Source: Bromus sterilis
Taxonomy: Eukaryota; Streptophyta; Magnoliopsida; Poales; Poaceae
NCBI GenBank assembly: GCA_950022295.1
Contig: OX465598.1
Span: 3,968,001-4,032,000 of the forward strand
Direction: 5' to 3'
DNA: 64,000 bases
The position numbers were made by a program, and so were the translations under genes. Shown piece after piece: positions 52,501 through 64,000 of the stretch (position 1 is its first letter; each line of letters starts with the position of its first letter). The notes beneath the pieces were generated by a model, which ran no database searches, had not been told where the DNA came from, and was given only the letters and a program-made list of their open reading frames with translations.

Positions 52501-54439
52501 CCCGCCCAAACCCCCTCTCAACTCAAAAACGATCGAGGCTGATATTTCCTCAACAACAATCGGTTTGGCGAATAACTTGTGTGGTTGAGTTGGCTTGAGG
52601 ACACTGGCTGTCTGGTTTTCTTAGCACATCAGAGTTTAAATTCTAGATTTGATATTGGCGAATCAATCAGTGTTTGAGTTGGCTCGAGGGACAGTGGTTT
52701 TTCCAGTCCACCAGAGTTCAAATATTGCTGAATTTATTCTAGGCCTTCCGGCGATGTGTTTTTAGTAGGAGGAGACGTTTTCGTCGAAGACGACGTGGTG
52801 GCTTCGTTAATTTCAAGATATGCATGCGTGCGTTCATACGGGTAAGTGTATGCTCGTGTATATGAGCGTCTGAGTTATACCGTGTTCTAAAAAAACGGTT
52901 TGATTATTCTCAAGATCGAGATTTTTAAATTTTAAGTCTCAGTCGGTTTCTAGAAATGTAACTTTACTTCACTAAATGGTGAAACATGAGAGGTTAAAAA
53001 AATTAAGGGGCTTTAAGAAAAACGTTTCAAATTACTTATCGCTGATTTATCAAAAGGACGTGTCTAGGCTTGTTTTATGTGACGATACATCCATGTCTAC
53101 ACAAATCTGAGACAAGTAATTTGAGATAAAGAAAGTATGTGATCACTTGATACAAGTTAAATGTTTCGCTTGAATGAGGTTGCACCTTTCAAAAATCGAC
53201 ACACGCGTTGAAAATATCACAACCAACCGAGATACAAAACGAAACATAGATTGTCGGGAAGTCGTTGGTCAGTTCAAGATATAGAATTGACAGTGTTTGA
53301 CGATGGAGTACTTCAGCTTTTGCTCGGATGCATGTCCAAGTGTATGATATATCAGGAAGAATTAAACTTCGGCGAAACCCACCGAGCTAAGCTTCGATCG
53401 ACCTCCTCTCCCCAAGGATGCCTTGCCATCACGTTTGACATAAATTCCAACAATTTTCTTCATCACCTTGGAGACATGCCATTTCAGTGTTTAACTTGTT
53501 TTCTAGACCATACTTATGAGACAAGTATTACATGCTCTCGAAAGTCACATTATTTAGTATTCCCAAACACTTGGATCGTCGAATCTCTGATCCAACAATC
53601 ATTGTCGTAGTCCCTAGATTTATGCCTAATTACATGGCTCATGGGGTTAGTTCTTCAAATGTATCGTGCTTCGATCATGACTGGTGGATCATTGATCCAA
53701 TGTACTGGGCGCCACAGGAGTGTTGGGACATGCGTCTTCGGGAAGCATCTGATTTTCACACTCATAATACTCATTAAACCCATATACCTATTTTATATCT
53801 TGTTATACAAATAGATAGTCAAATAACATGTCCTTTTTTGTGTGCGTATAGTCAAATAACACCTCGATTTCCATATTATTGGACCTTAAAAGCTTATAAT
53901 TCCATAATTGCCTTATTTTGCACAGATAGCTTAATTACTGTATTCTACACAATGCTAATCGACTTAGCTAGGGTAGATTAAGCCTAACAAATGCATGTTA
54001 TACCAATCTTGTTAAAGGATTGATTCCCTATAGTGTAGAGTTCATACCTAGCTCAACAACCACATTATAGTTGGGAGACTAGATGGATGAACATATATAG
54101 TCTATGGCTATGGCTAAGAAGAGGGGAATGTCTGGTCACTTTCCACTATCCACTATCCAAGTGCATTGAGGACAGGTCCACCTTCATTTCCCTCCCCCAT
54201 TAAATCGAAACCACCCAACTGTATCACGTTTAAGTGCAAGATTGACACACCAAGGCTACGGAATGCACAAGAACAATACAATGTGAAAATCATGGGAATA
54301 ACACGGTCCAAAATCAAAACGCGTGAAACTAAATGCCTGGAAAGAAAACATAAAATCCGTAAAATGACATTGACTGCGCTTGATGAGCAGCCCCCCTGCA
54401 GGTCGATCAGGGTCAGAATTAAAATTGGGTTGTTGGTAA
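52500..54439. other. Intergenic, no gene recognised
   Basis: Mixed-composition DNA with a few frames of 80-120 codons (53251-53610, 53532-53777) that show no known domain. I see no terminal repeats. Confidence 0.45.
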
Positions 54440-55384
54440 AATAAGCATTGGGTCCGCTCGATAATAAATGGATCATCTATGCAGCTAGTAGTGTGTATAG
54501 TACTTGTCAGTTCTCACATAGTAGTCGGCAAGTGTTGAGGTCCTGCCCCTGCCCGGGTCCCTCGCCGGTCAGACGAAGACTAACACGTACGTACTCCTTT
54601 CGTCCCAAAATACTTAACATTTAAATGGATGTATCTAAAACTAAGGAGTACAACGTCGTCTCATCACTGTGCAAACACAGAGCAAACCTATCAAGTTTAT
54701 ATTGAATTTGGATTGCTTACCCTGTGTTTCCACAGGGTAAAGCCAGTAGGGTACTCTCGGACGAATGTGAAACGGGGTTGGAGAACGAATCTTGATGCGT
54801 GCATGCATGCTTCCATGCAACTTTCGTCATTGCTGTCCCTCTCGATGAGCAGTGAGGACAAGTGATTCGAGCACACGTCGACACTCTTGTACATAAGTGT
54901 TTGAGTGCGTGTAATCATGTCATGGCCCAGGGTGCAACATGGTAGTTGTGTACGCTCGTCGTGTGTGAAGTAAAGGCAGATTCATCGTTGGTAACTAGTG
55001 CGTGTCGTTGCTTTTAGATACGTACGAAAAATTGTGCTGGTGTACCAGGTGTATATGTAGTATTTGTATGATTTAAGTTTGTTGGAACCAGCTGAAGTTT
55101 GTTGCTTGTTCAGCGTCGTGAAGTGGACCGACAACGTACGATTATTTAGGTCGTATGCATGCATGATTGAACCATCCATAGATGAAGTCCAGTACGCGAG
55201 GTTAGTTAAGATGCCACGTAGGTCGTAATCACGCCGTAATTTTGGCTGTCTGCGTGTCGACAACCAGTCAGCATCATCATCGGTCGAGCAGAGTATCTAT
55301 CATGTATGGTGGAGAGACACATGTAACCATCGGTACTGTTGATAACAGCCACACGAGCAATTAAACATGTGTGGGTACTTGGTG
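54440..55384. repeat. Duplicated non-coding block, copy A (left part)
   Basis: Order-preserving similarity to 61207-62054: AATAAATGGATCATC, GGCAAGTG, AGAACGAATCYTGATGC, TCGATGAGCAGTG, TGGCCCAGGGTG, GTTTGTTGCTT, GTGGACCGACAAC and GGTCRTAATCACG blocks. No shared open frame exists. A partial Stowaway end lies at 54594-54650. Confidence 0.65.
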
Positions 55385-55641
55385 CTCCCTCCGTTTCATT
55401 TTACTTTGCATATAAGGTTTTATTAAAGTTAAATTTTATAAATTTTAACTAAATTTATATTAAAAAGTATTAACATCTACAAGATCAAAGTTATACCATA
55501 TAAAAATTAATATCATGATACTTTTAATAATATTGATTTCATATTGTGGATGTTGATAAAATTTTTGATAAAATTGATCAAACTTTATGAGGTTTGACTT
55601 CAGACAATTCTTATATGCGAAGTAAAAAAGAAACGGGAGAG
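55385..55641. mobile_element. Stowaway-like MITE
   Basis: CTCCCTCCGTTTCATTTTAC at the left and an inverse CTTATATGCGAAGTAAAAAA-GAAACGGGAGAG end at the right, followed by TA. AT-rich interior of about 200 bp. Left target base not clear. Confidence 0.7.
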
Positions 55642-55650
55642 TATTACATA

Positions 55651-55727
55651 CTTCATCCATTCCATATTTTTTTTGCGAAATTCGTCTGTTCCATATTAAC
55701 CGTGTTCTTAATATGGAACGGAAGGAG
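55651..55727. mobile_element. Stowaway-like MITE
   Basis: CTTCATCCATTCCATA pairs with TATGGAACGGAAGGAG; TA on both sides (55649-55650, 55728-55729). Starts 8 bp after the previous MITE. Confidence 0.7.
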
Positions 55728-55964
55728 TATGCGATATAATCACGTACAGACACGCGAGACCATTTGGTTTCATTATATGAAATCGAAGGGGAATGCTTCT
55801 TTTTAATATGCTCCTAAAAAGGTACAATCACACGGATTGTTGCAAATTGTAACTAGCTACATGAATTCAACAAAAACAGTATCTACTTACGTATGTCCAA
55901 GTCAAAATGTGAGCATGTAATGCACTTCTCCTAGCCAAGGATGCCTACGCCCGTCCCATTTGAA

Positions 55965-56279
55965 ACGAGGGGCAAAAGCTTTGCCCCGTATATTAATTAA
56001 GGAGAGGATTGCAAGAAAGCAAGTTTGTGACAGAGTGTAACAACCCAACTACTCTCGCGGTATAAGGTTGCCCAGACATTTGGCACCCGCAAGGACCCAC
56101 AAACGAGCCTCATTTTTAACCTTGTCTAACAAGACAAACGACGGAACACTCTTATTCTGGAACACCCTTGCATTACGCTCATTCCACACCTCCCAAGTGA
56201 CAAGAAGAGTAAGAGAAGCGATGGCCTTGCGGTGTGGAGCAACATTGGTCATCCGGATCCACCACTCCCATTTGAGCAT
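55965..56279 (-). mobile_element. LINE 3' end (5'-truncated)
   Basis: On the minus strand a frame contains LLVTWEVWNERNARVFQNKS and EARLWVLAGAKCLGN, the conserved C-terminal tail of plant LINE ORF2 reverse transcriptases (zf-RVT region). It is followed by a short 3' UTR with ATATACGGGGCAAAGCTTTTGCC-type sequence. It is truncated at the 5' side, as is usual for LINEs. Confidence 0.75.
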
Positions 56280-57110
56280 GTAGGGTACCTAACAAGATAA
56301 AATTCTTTAGATAGCTACTCTTCAAAGACTGTCTAAACTCCAAGGAAGACATGTTTTTGTAACAATCATGACATCTATATATGGCACCTCAATAGATCAT
56401 AATTCTAAGCGTTGGGCTATGCTATGTTGAGTGGTAAATTTCTGTGATTTTCTAAGCGTTGTATGAAGGAATTACAAAGGAAGTTCTTGCTAGGTCTGGG
56501 GCTATAGCCATAGCTGCCCCGGGCTTGTTTTCGTCACTGGGGGTACATCGTGATAGTTCCGCAAGACAATTCTGCTCGAAACCACCGCTCGTCCCAAGCA
56601 CGACGCACACCTAGGGGATGCGTTGCGGGTCTTCCTTCTATTCCCAAATTTTGCAAAAAAAACCAAGGGCTGGTCTCCATGCGCCCGTCTCCATCAACCA
56701 CATCTAGGTCGTCTTCTCGGCATGGCCTTTACATCGATGTTTAGCCTTGGTTGCCCTCACCTTACTTTGGAAATTTTGGTACTTTTGAAATGCTCGTATC
56801 TTTCGAAAAGAGACTCATGTTACCATTGTGACAATTAGAAACATTATCTCGGATTCACTCTCTCAACCTTTAGGATCAAGGTTCAAAGTCAGAAGATCGC
56901 CGCCGTGTCGTTGTATCGATAGCTTTCCTCACGCACTAGCATAAACTTTTAAAACTGTCACTTGTGGCCCTTGAGGAATGCATTTAGGTGGAACCCCCCT
57001 CTCTACCTCCCCCTCCCCCCCTCCCTCCCTTATTCGATTGCAATGAGCTGAAACTATTCGGCAGTTGAGTTGCACATATAAATATAAACAAACAAAAAAA
57101 ACACTAAGGC
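56280..57110. other. Intergenic, no gene recognised
   Basis: Short frames only; a C-rich tract lies at about 57000-57028. Confidence 0.45.
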
Positions 57111-57119
57111 ATGAAAATT

Positions 57120-57400
57120 ACACGTATGAACGACAGTTACACGGTGCCAGCTGACCTATCTTACGTACGTTGGCACGTCAAGCTCCATCGTCGATCGCCT
57201 TTAATCGGTTAGCGATCGATCATGGCCGGTGGTGCTGCTGACCCTGACATAGCTTGCAACACATGTCGTGGCTGCTGGTTTGGCAGTTGCATGTGATCAC
57301 AGCAACTTTATGGCGACGACCGCGTGTCTGGTGGGGCCCACATGGCCGGGGATCTCATGTGACACCATGCATGATGCGACAGTGACAGTGGCACTGCTAA
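57120..57400. repeat. Duplicated non-coding block, copy A (right part)
   Basis: Matches 62270-62530 in order: TTGGCACGTCAAGCTC, TCGATCATG, GTGATC, GCAACTTTAT, CGACGACCGCGTG and GATGCGACAGTGAC. In copy B it follows the left part after about 200 bp; here it is separated by 1.7 kb including MITEs and the LINE. Confidence 0.65.
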
Positions 57401-57949
57401 GCAAAGCATCTGGCGGCTAAAAGTTTAGTGAGATAAAAGAGGTGGATTCCCTGTCCTTTGAGAGTGCGTTCAACGGATTAGGTGGACTTGGATGGAACAT
57501 CTAGCTAGGTAGGTTGGTAGGCATCAGGTGGTTATATTCATCTGGGCTTTGGGATGTTTTGCTCCTGCTGCAGAATTGTTAATTGTGGCAGTCTGATCGA
57601 TCAGTGAGCCTGTCTCACAAGGGGTAGAGATTCGTTGTTGGGACTGGTTTGGGCATAAAGTCCACCTTCTGTTTAGGGTGGGGTAGTAGAAATTATTGTT
57701 TTCTATATATTTTCAGTTATGAGTAAGATGTTTATGAACGCAATTTTTTAGTTGATTCATGATGGTAAATTGGTTAAGAAAAGAATCTGAACATACATTT
57801 TTTTCTTGTTCTAAGATTAGGAGGAGCCAACACGGCGATCGTTGGTGATCCTAGAATCATATCCCCTCGGTTCATATGCGAATCGGTTGGGTTGCAATCG
57901 TCAATGCTTCCTACGGTGGAAAGTCAATCCAGATCTAGGGATTGATGCT
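57401..57949. other. Intergenic, nothing recognised
   Basis: No supported coding, no terminal repeats seen. Confidence 0.45.
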
Positions 57950-58620
57950 AGGCTAGGAGTGGCATGCGTGTCGTCTAATCTTCTTGTTGCGGTTGAGATG
58001 TCGTGAGGTGGAGGGTGGCGGTGTCTTGGAGCTGCAGGGATTTCGGGGAAGCGGTCCTGGATGTTGGTCCGTATGGTAGCTTTCCGATAGGCACCTTTGC
58101 GGCTGTGGTGGCTACCCTCTTGGTCGTCCGAACTATGAGGGTTGTAGCGGTGGGTAGCTCAGGCACACTTCTATTCTTGGCAGTGGTGATGATTACATCC
58201 GGATGTGGTAGGTGGTCGGATCTCTCGACAACTGGTTTGGTTGCCTCATGGTGACATGTGTGCTTTGGCATCGACAACGATCACATTCGTGGGTGCCGTG
58301 ATTTTCTTGAAGACATCGTCGTGGTCTTTTCTCCGTGGCGAATCATTGGGTAAAAAACCTTGTCCATTTGGCCCGACAACGACGGTTGAGGGGCTTTATC
58401 GTAGGAGCTAGGTTAGGTCGTGTCATTGTGATGCTTCCGTTCAACATGTGCATAGGTGTATGGCTTCGTAGGCGTGGTTATGTTGGCCTATGTTTGTAGG
58501 ATCTGGTGTGTCAAAGGACTTTCTCATCACTTCGTATCGTTTCTCTGTGTATTTTCGTGGGTGTTGATTTATGTGTAAAGCAGGGCGAAAGCTAATTTTC
58601 TGAATCAACACGGCGTATTG
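57950..58620 (+). mobile_element. Possible retroelement-derived fragment
   Basis: GC-richer patch ending GTGTAAAGCAGGGCGAAAGCT, similar in style to Triticeae LINE 3' tails (AAAGCGGGGCGAAAGCC). No RT frame remains. Weak assignment. Confidence 0.25.
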
Positions 58621-58750
58621 GATTGAATTATACTCGAGCCTATTTGTAAATTTTATTTTCTGGAAGGTGTTCTTGTAAGTCTAGAACTTGGTCAACATAT
58701 GCCATTTTATAAAGGATTTAACATATGACTTCTGGACGCGGTTTTTTGGG

Positions 58751-59119
58751 TCATAGGTGCATTTGCTCCCATTAGCAATAGGAACATCATTTCAAAAAGT
58801 AAACAAAACCAAAAAATTCGGATTTTTTGTATGATGCAAGATGGTCATGTGTGCGAAGTCCATGCCAAAATTTGTGAAGTTTGAACATTCGAGTAATCCT
58901 CGGAAAAAATGACAAATTTTGGAACTGTGAGGATTTTTGGAAAATGACACTATTCATCAAGAATCAAGATGGTCATGGGTTTTTGGAAATCGAATGTCGA
59001 AATACCATGAAATTTTGCACGGATGTCACACGCATGAGCATATTGCATTCCACAAAAATTCAGATTTTTTCAATTTTTTTTTTGCTTTTACTAGTTAATG
59101 GGTGCATACGCTCCTATGA
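58751..59119. mobile_element. Unclassified inverted-repeat element
   Basis: TCATAGGTGCATTTGCTCCC-ATTA at the left and its diverged inverse TAATGGGTGCATACGCTCC-TATGA at the right enclose 320 bp of AT-rich DNA. DNA similar to GACTTCTGG occurs just outside both ends (58727 and 59139). Confidence 0.45.
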
Positions 59120-59159
59120 GCCGTTTGAGATTTCCGATGACTTCTGGGCTTGAAAAAAC

Positions 59160-60780
59160 TCAAGAACCCAAATACTCTTACGTCACACTACGTACATAAT
59201 TACTACTCCTACTTGATTATCCCACCGTCATGCATGTTCAGCCACAGAGATCTCTGAGCAAAACACCATTAAATTAATAGAAAATTACCCAAATCATGTG
59301 CTAGACACTGCAGAGTCAGAGACGTACATGCCCGGTGAAAGAAGACAAGCAGTAGATCTAACTAAGCCTATATATGACGCAGGATCACGTCGGCGGTTGA
59401 TTAATCTTCACAAAATCACATGCATGAGCCGCTCGACCGATCTGCTGCTATCCGTACACACGCAATAGGCCATGTTAATTTTAGCTTTGGCTCCATGCGT
59501 TACGTGGTCGGTCGGCTCGACTCACGTGCCATCCATTTTACCTGTTCATCGCGATATTTACTGTACCTTTGTGCGATCAAGCCCAGGGAATCGACAAACA
59601 ATGTAAAGACACCATGCATTCATGTGCAAAATACACTTAGCTCACCTTATGGAGCCGTCATGTGATTTGATCATGCATGTGAAGAACCCCAAGAGGTCAT
59701 GTGAAACTCTCATGGATCTAGCTGCGCCTTTTATCACCGGCCGGATTATGTACATGGACGGACTGAATGCCATCCACCAAGCAAAGCTCACCGTGTTATT
59801 TTGTTCCTCTCGGCTCTCATGGACCGTTTATAGATGAACAAATCTGACTCGTGTATCCATCCGATTTCATACAAGGAGATGGAGTAGTAGGTGCATGGAG
59901 TAATGGCCTCCAGCTCCTCTGCACCAAGCGCAACGGGTGTCAGTCCTTGTGGGAACCGTCGGGTACGACTTGGGTCTGAACACATTTGGCTTCGTGTACC
60001 ACGGCAGATGACTCATAAATGTGCCCATATGCACGTATGCACCTACGAGTAATGTGCAGTAAACATCCGTCGTGGACCCAAACTAAATGGCCTTAAGGCT
60101 AGTCACAATGAAAAGTAACTTAGCAACCTTTGCGTCCACCGAAAAAGTCCATCACACTTCATACACTTTGAAGCTTCGAATACCAAGCAACACCTTCAAG
60201 AAGGAGGACGACGACGCCATCGTTGTTGCCCGGACGAATTCTAGGGTTTCCTCCGATACACAGGAGGAAGTGAGGGAGGGGTACCCCCGAAGCCCATCAT
60301 CAAGAAGATGCAGTGACACCCGCAAACATCACCGCTTCGGGGTCGAACAAGCCGACATGGATTTCTCCCGACCCCCACCCTCACCACCCCGGAAGCTCGG
60401 AATGCGCCGCCCAACACACCGCCCACCAGCCTGCGCCACCACAGCCTTGAAGCCATCCTTGTCGTCGCACTGCGGGCACCACCACGAGACCGGAGAGAAG
60501 ATGAAACATCACCGGATTCGAAAGACACCACGACGAAGTCACGCGCGGGGGTTCGACCTCCACCGCCCTTGATGCGGTCGCCGATCGGACGCGGCGGCCG
60601 GGACATATCGGTCCACCCCTGGTCTGTTCGGGCCCAACCAGGACCGTAAAATCCCGCTGCCACACTGCAGCGCGCCGGACATCACCGCCGGCACCTTCCA
60701 AGGCCACGACGCCCGACGCTCCACCACTAGGAACGCCATCGACGTGCAGCTGCGCCGGCCCACCCTAACCCATATGGGGC
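59160..60780. other. Intergenic, no gene recognised
   Basis: 59160-60090 shows nothing clear. 60190-60770 is GC-rich with overlapping frames on both strands (60087-60572 plus; 60241-60663 minus) rich in Pro, Arg and Gly and without a known domain; probably transposon-derived or compositional. Confidence 0.4.
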
Positions 60781-61180
60781 TGATATGTCCAATACGTATC
60801 TGTAATTTTTTATTGTTTCATGCTGCTTTTATGCATTTGACACTTGTTATTATATTAAGATTATGATTTATTTGGACTAACCTATTAATAGTTGCAAAAT
60901 TGCACAATATTCTTTTTTTACACTTTGATGTGTAGAAATTTCATGAAAAATTATGAAAATGCAAAAAATGCCTTGTTGGAGTTGGACTTTGACTTTCCTG
61001 AAATCTGTCCTCCCAACAGTTTTTAGAGATCGTCAGTTTAGCCCCTGAAGATGACGTCGAACGAAAAAAAAGTTAAAACTACAAAGTTATTACAAATTTT
61101 CATAGCTTTAATTTAAGCCCAAGATAAGCTCAATCGGAGTTCGTATGCGGCCTACCGACCCGTTTTACTGAAGGAAAAAT
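60781..61180 (+). repeat. Gypsy LTR fragment, 5' end
   Basis: Begins TGATATGTCCAATACGTATC, close to the standard TGATACGTCC-ACGTATCTATAATTTTT start of Sabrina/WHAM-type LTRs, and continues with the typical TTATTTGGACTAACCTATTA block. It fades out before 61200 with no LTR end or primer-binding site. Confidence 0.7.
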
Positions 61181-61206
61181 ATCTGATTACGGGAATCAAA
61201 ATTCGG

Positions 61207-62054
61207 TGGTTGGTAAAAATATGCATAGCCCCCCCAGGAATAAATGGATCATCATCCAGTGTATGCAATGAATGGCAGTTCTTTCTCCTCACATCAATGA
61301 TAGAGCTCGAGCGGCAAGTGCAGAGGCCCCGGCCGGCCCTCCATTGTTCAGAAGAGGGGGCACACGTTGGTCACATTACTGTGCAAACACACAGAAGAGC
61401 TAGTCGGATATGTGAACGAAAGGGGATGAGAGAAAAGTACTTGCTGGCTATAGAACGAATCCTGATGCATGCATATGCATGTGTCCATCCAACTTTTGCC
61501 ATTTGCTGTCCATTTCGATGAGCAGTGAAGTGAAGTGAACACACGTCCTCTTGTAGTCTTGTAGGGTACATACGTGTCTAATCATGCACTGGCCCAGGGT
61601 GTAACATGGTGTGTATGCTTGATATTGGGTCGGTACTCGGTACGAGTGTCTATGTGCTACTTGCTAGTGCGTGTAGTTTTCAGCTAGCTTGGATATACGT
61701 ACATGCATGATGTATGAGTTTGATTAAGTTTGTTCGCCAGCGCAAGTTTGTTGCTTATTCAACGTCATGGAGTGGAAAGTACGTGTGGACCGACAACAAC
61801 GGAAGTTTGGTCGTCCGTCCATAACCATTAACCAGCATGCATGATTGATGCATGAAGTACTCCTACGTAGGTCTCGACCACACATATGCTAGGAGTAAGA
61901 TGCTACATATAGGTCATAATCACGTCCTACCAATTTGGATGTCTCCGATTAGTCAAGATCGTGATCCAGCACATTTCCGATTAGTGCGTGGAGTAGCCAT
62001 TGGTTTTCAGAACAACCAACTAATTAAATATGTGTGTATTTGGTGTAAATAGTA
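61207..62054. repeat. Duplicated non-coding block, copy B (left part)
   Basis: Counterpart of 54440-55384, diverged by many substitutions and indels but with order kept. No conserved open frame. It contains several palindromic ATGCATGCAT-type motifs. Confidence 0.65.
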
Positions 62055-62215
62055 CTCTTTCCGTATCAAAATATAAGTAGTCAAAATAAACTCCCTCCGT
62101 AAACTGATATAAGATGTTGTACATCACTAATTTACTTATCTAAAACATCTTATACTTGTTTAGGAAGTATTAGCTATAGTATATTTTAACTATCTGTATT
62201 ATTATATAGAGGGAG
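62055..62215. mobile_element. Stowaway MITE with a second Stowaway nested inside
   Basis: The outer ends are CTCTTTCCGTATCAAAATAT and TATATAGAGGGAG. Inside, 62091-62167 has its own ends CTCCCTCCGTAAACTGATAT and the inverse ATACTTGTTTAGGAAG around paired AAGATG/CATCTT blocks. It stands where copy A also has a Stowaway. Confidence 0.6.
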
Positions 62216-62269
62216 CATATACATATAAGTATGTGACTACTTTGCCAAGTCGTTTCTTTTCTTCTAAGA

Positions 62270-62540
62270 TTTGACATGCAAGCGTTGGCATGTCAAGCTC
62301 GATCGATCTACCATCCACACCTTTAATCTGTTGGTCCTCGATCGATGATCGATCATGCATGGTGGCCGGTACGTGCTGATCGAGAGGCTTACATTGCTTA
62401 TTTGTCACTTGCTTGTGATCTATGCAGCTTTATATCGACGACCGCGTGCCTGTGCAGGCGCCCCACATGCATCCCATGGAGATCGATCTCATGTCATCGG
62501 GCAACGATGCGACGGTGACACGGGCTGATGTTGGCATTGT
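62270..62540. repeat. Duplicated non-coding block, copy B (right part)
   Basis: Counterpart of 57120-57400, with repeated GATCGATC motifs and the shared CGACGACCGCGTG and GATGCGACGGTGAC blocks. Confidence 0.65.
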
Positions 62541-63419
62541 TAGCACCTGTCAGCTCGGCCCCACCCAATTCATAGGCATATGTTTGCTCTAGTTGATATG
62601 TTTAGTTTCCAACAAAGCATCAATGTGAACTGAAAGGTTTGCACTTTGTTCTTTTATACAAAGCACACACGTTTGAGCTATACAATGACGTGATCAACAA
62701 ATTGCAATGTTGAGTAAATCAATAAAATAACCAACACATAGAGCAATACAAAGCAAAATTTACGAGCTATACGAAGGGTATAATTGTGCATACGCACCGC
62801 AATACTTGTTGATGGCCGTTTGACAGTTGTATCGTCGATGGAGTAGCGACTTCACATACTCTCCAGAAAAAGAGTAGCGATTTCACATGATGATCATGTA
62901 TCACTTCCATGTTGTAGGGCGCGTATTGCATTTGCTCATTGAACCACACATGAACACATGTTGTAGGGACAAAAAGTTTACCCAGGTTCGGGCTCTGCGT
63001 GGAGAAAAACCCTACTTAACGTTGGTGCTTTAGTGCGTTGGAGTGTATGTATATAAAGTAAAAGAATAAATACCGAGAGATTGTAAGTTGAGTTCTACAA
63101 ACCCGGTCCCCATGAGGCCGGAACCCACATGGTAAAGGACCACTTATATGGGACACCATCGCCAACACTTTCTTCCCTTCCTCCGTTCGCAGTACCAATT
63201 CTACCACATGACCTCAAGGTGTTCGACGACTTCCCCAGTGGTAAATTTCCTCAACCTTTTGTTGTAGATTTGTTTTAGCGACGCATATATTTGTGTACAT
63301 GACATACGGTTCGTGTATTGTGTAGATGGATTCATTGGTATAACTTTTTTGTGTTCATCATTGGATTCTAGCTTTGAGCCTAAGAGTGAAATTGAAACGC
63401 TAAAGAAGAGGTAACATTG
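62541..63419. other. Intergenic, no gene recognised
   Basis: Contains a TTTACCCAGGTTCGGGCTCT block (from about 62978), a phrase common in Triticeae repeats, but no complete element can be outlined. Confidence 0.4.
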
Positions 63420-63960
63420 ATCATTTCTGAATGGATAGTGGCAACAAGGACAAAGAGAAAGCGTTCATGGTCGCGGGTTGGTCGTCCGATGCTTCACCGG
63501 AATAGAATCAAAGTCCATGAGAAGTTCATGACTAAAATTTTCTATCTGGTCGCACCTTCCTACCATGTGTGTTCAGTGATGCTCCTGCATGACTGAACAA
63601 TTGTCCAATCGAATTACGACAACATGGAAGCCAATGAACCTTTCTTTTGGGAACGGGGAAATGTCGTTGGTCTTCTTGGGTTTTCCTCATATGAGAAGGT
63701 GATCGCTACACTTTGGAGGATTGTATATGGCATTTTTACAGATGCATTGGACGAGTATCTTTGAATGGTCGAAGACACCATCATAAAATGCAAGCATGAA
63801 AGTGTTGGTTGGAACTTTGCTGAGGTGAGCGTTGTCTGTGAGCATCCAATGTGGAGGACATGACCAGATGTGTAGTGTAGCGATGCATGAAGCAAAAGAT
63901 TGGCATGTGATGCTAGGAGATCTGAGCACTAGACCGTTCATCATCTTTTTAAAAGACAGC
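63420..63960 (+). pseudogene. Decayed PIF/Harbinger transposase
   Basis: Plus-strand pieces read RVGRPMLHRNRIKVHEKFM, then GNVVGLLGFSSYEKVIATLW and IVYGIFTDALDEYL followed by a stop and MVEDTIIKCKHE. This order matches plant Harbinger transposases (RD..HER..DYF, then GLLGLSSLQKCTAALRMLAYG, then DEYL..SES). Stops occur near 63590, 63762 and 63859. The catalytic DDE part would lie further right, outside the window. Confidence 0.6.
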
Positions 63961-64000
63961 CAGATCGATGCGGTTCAGAGATGCATATGTATATACGCAA

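Overview
This is plant nuclear DNA and almost certainly a Triticeae grass (wheat, Aegilops, barley or rye type). The evidence is the transposon content: a 1.8-kb copia LTR opening TGTTGGGAATGTGCCCTAG (BARE/WIS/Angela type), gypsy LTRs opening TGATACGTCC with TGGCGCC primer-binding sites, several CACTA families, and many Stowaway MITEs. Genes are few, intron-bearing and GC-rich, and sit between nested transposons. No bacterial, organellar, tRNA, rRNA or CRISPR feature was seen.

Layout. 1-13310 is a transposon nest: the 3' end of a copia element inside a minus-strand gypsy element, next to a second related gypsy element, whose LTR is broken by a degenerate CACTA element (from 7201). That CACTA carries a smaller CACTA (10243-11641) and is followed by a gypsy fragment ending in a 1.16-kb LTR. 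13311-33850 is a tandem triplication of a MATH-domain gene (13632-14591, 17192-18163, 22949-23917). Copy 3 is followed by an 8.1-kb CACTA (24154-32237) whose empty site survives next to copy 2. 33882-39002 is a complete five-exon CYP72A cytochrome P450 gene on the minus strand, with an antisense LTR element in intron 3. 39610-41411 is a PIF/Harbinger-like element. 42592-47120 is a four-exon gene for a membrane/armadillo-like protein (BLE2 type). 48754-51944 is a two-exon LRR receptor-like kinase on the minus strand with a degenerate kinase active site. 52500-64000 is mostly non-coding: a pair of diverged duplicated non-coding blocks, MITEs, a LINE 3' end, a gypsy LTR fragment and a decayed Harbinger transposase.

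The host genes do not form an operon or an obvious pathway. The P450 (oxidative metabolism), the BLE2-like protein (hormone-responsive in rice by family knowledge) and the receptor kinase (signalling) are probably independent single-copy genes. The MATH genes are a local expansion with signs of sequence exchange between copies. The most unusual signal is a long fold-back of about 85-nt arms found in two different CACTA families (8760-8972 and 29411-29601). Its arm differences are mostly changes that keep G-U pairing in plus-strand RNA. All alignments and exon joins here were done by eye.
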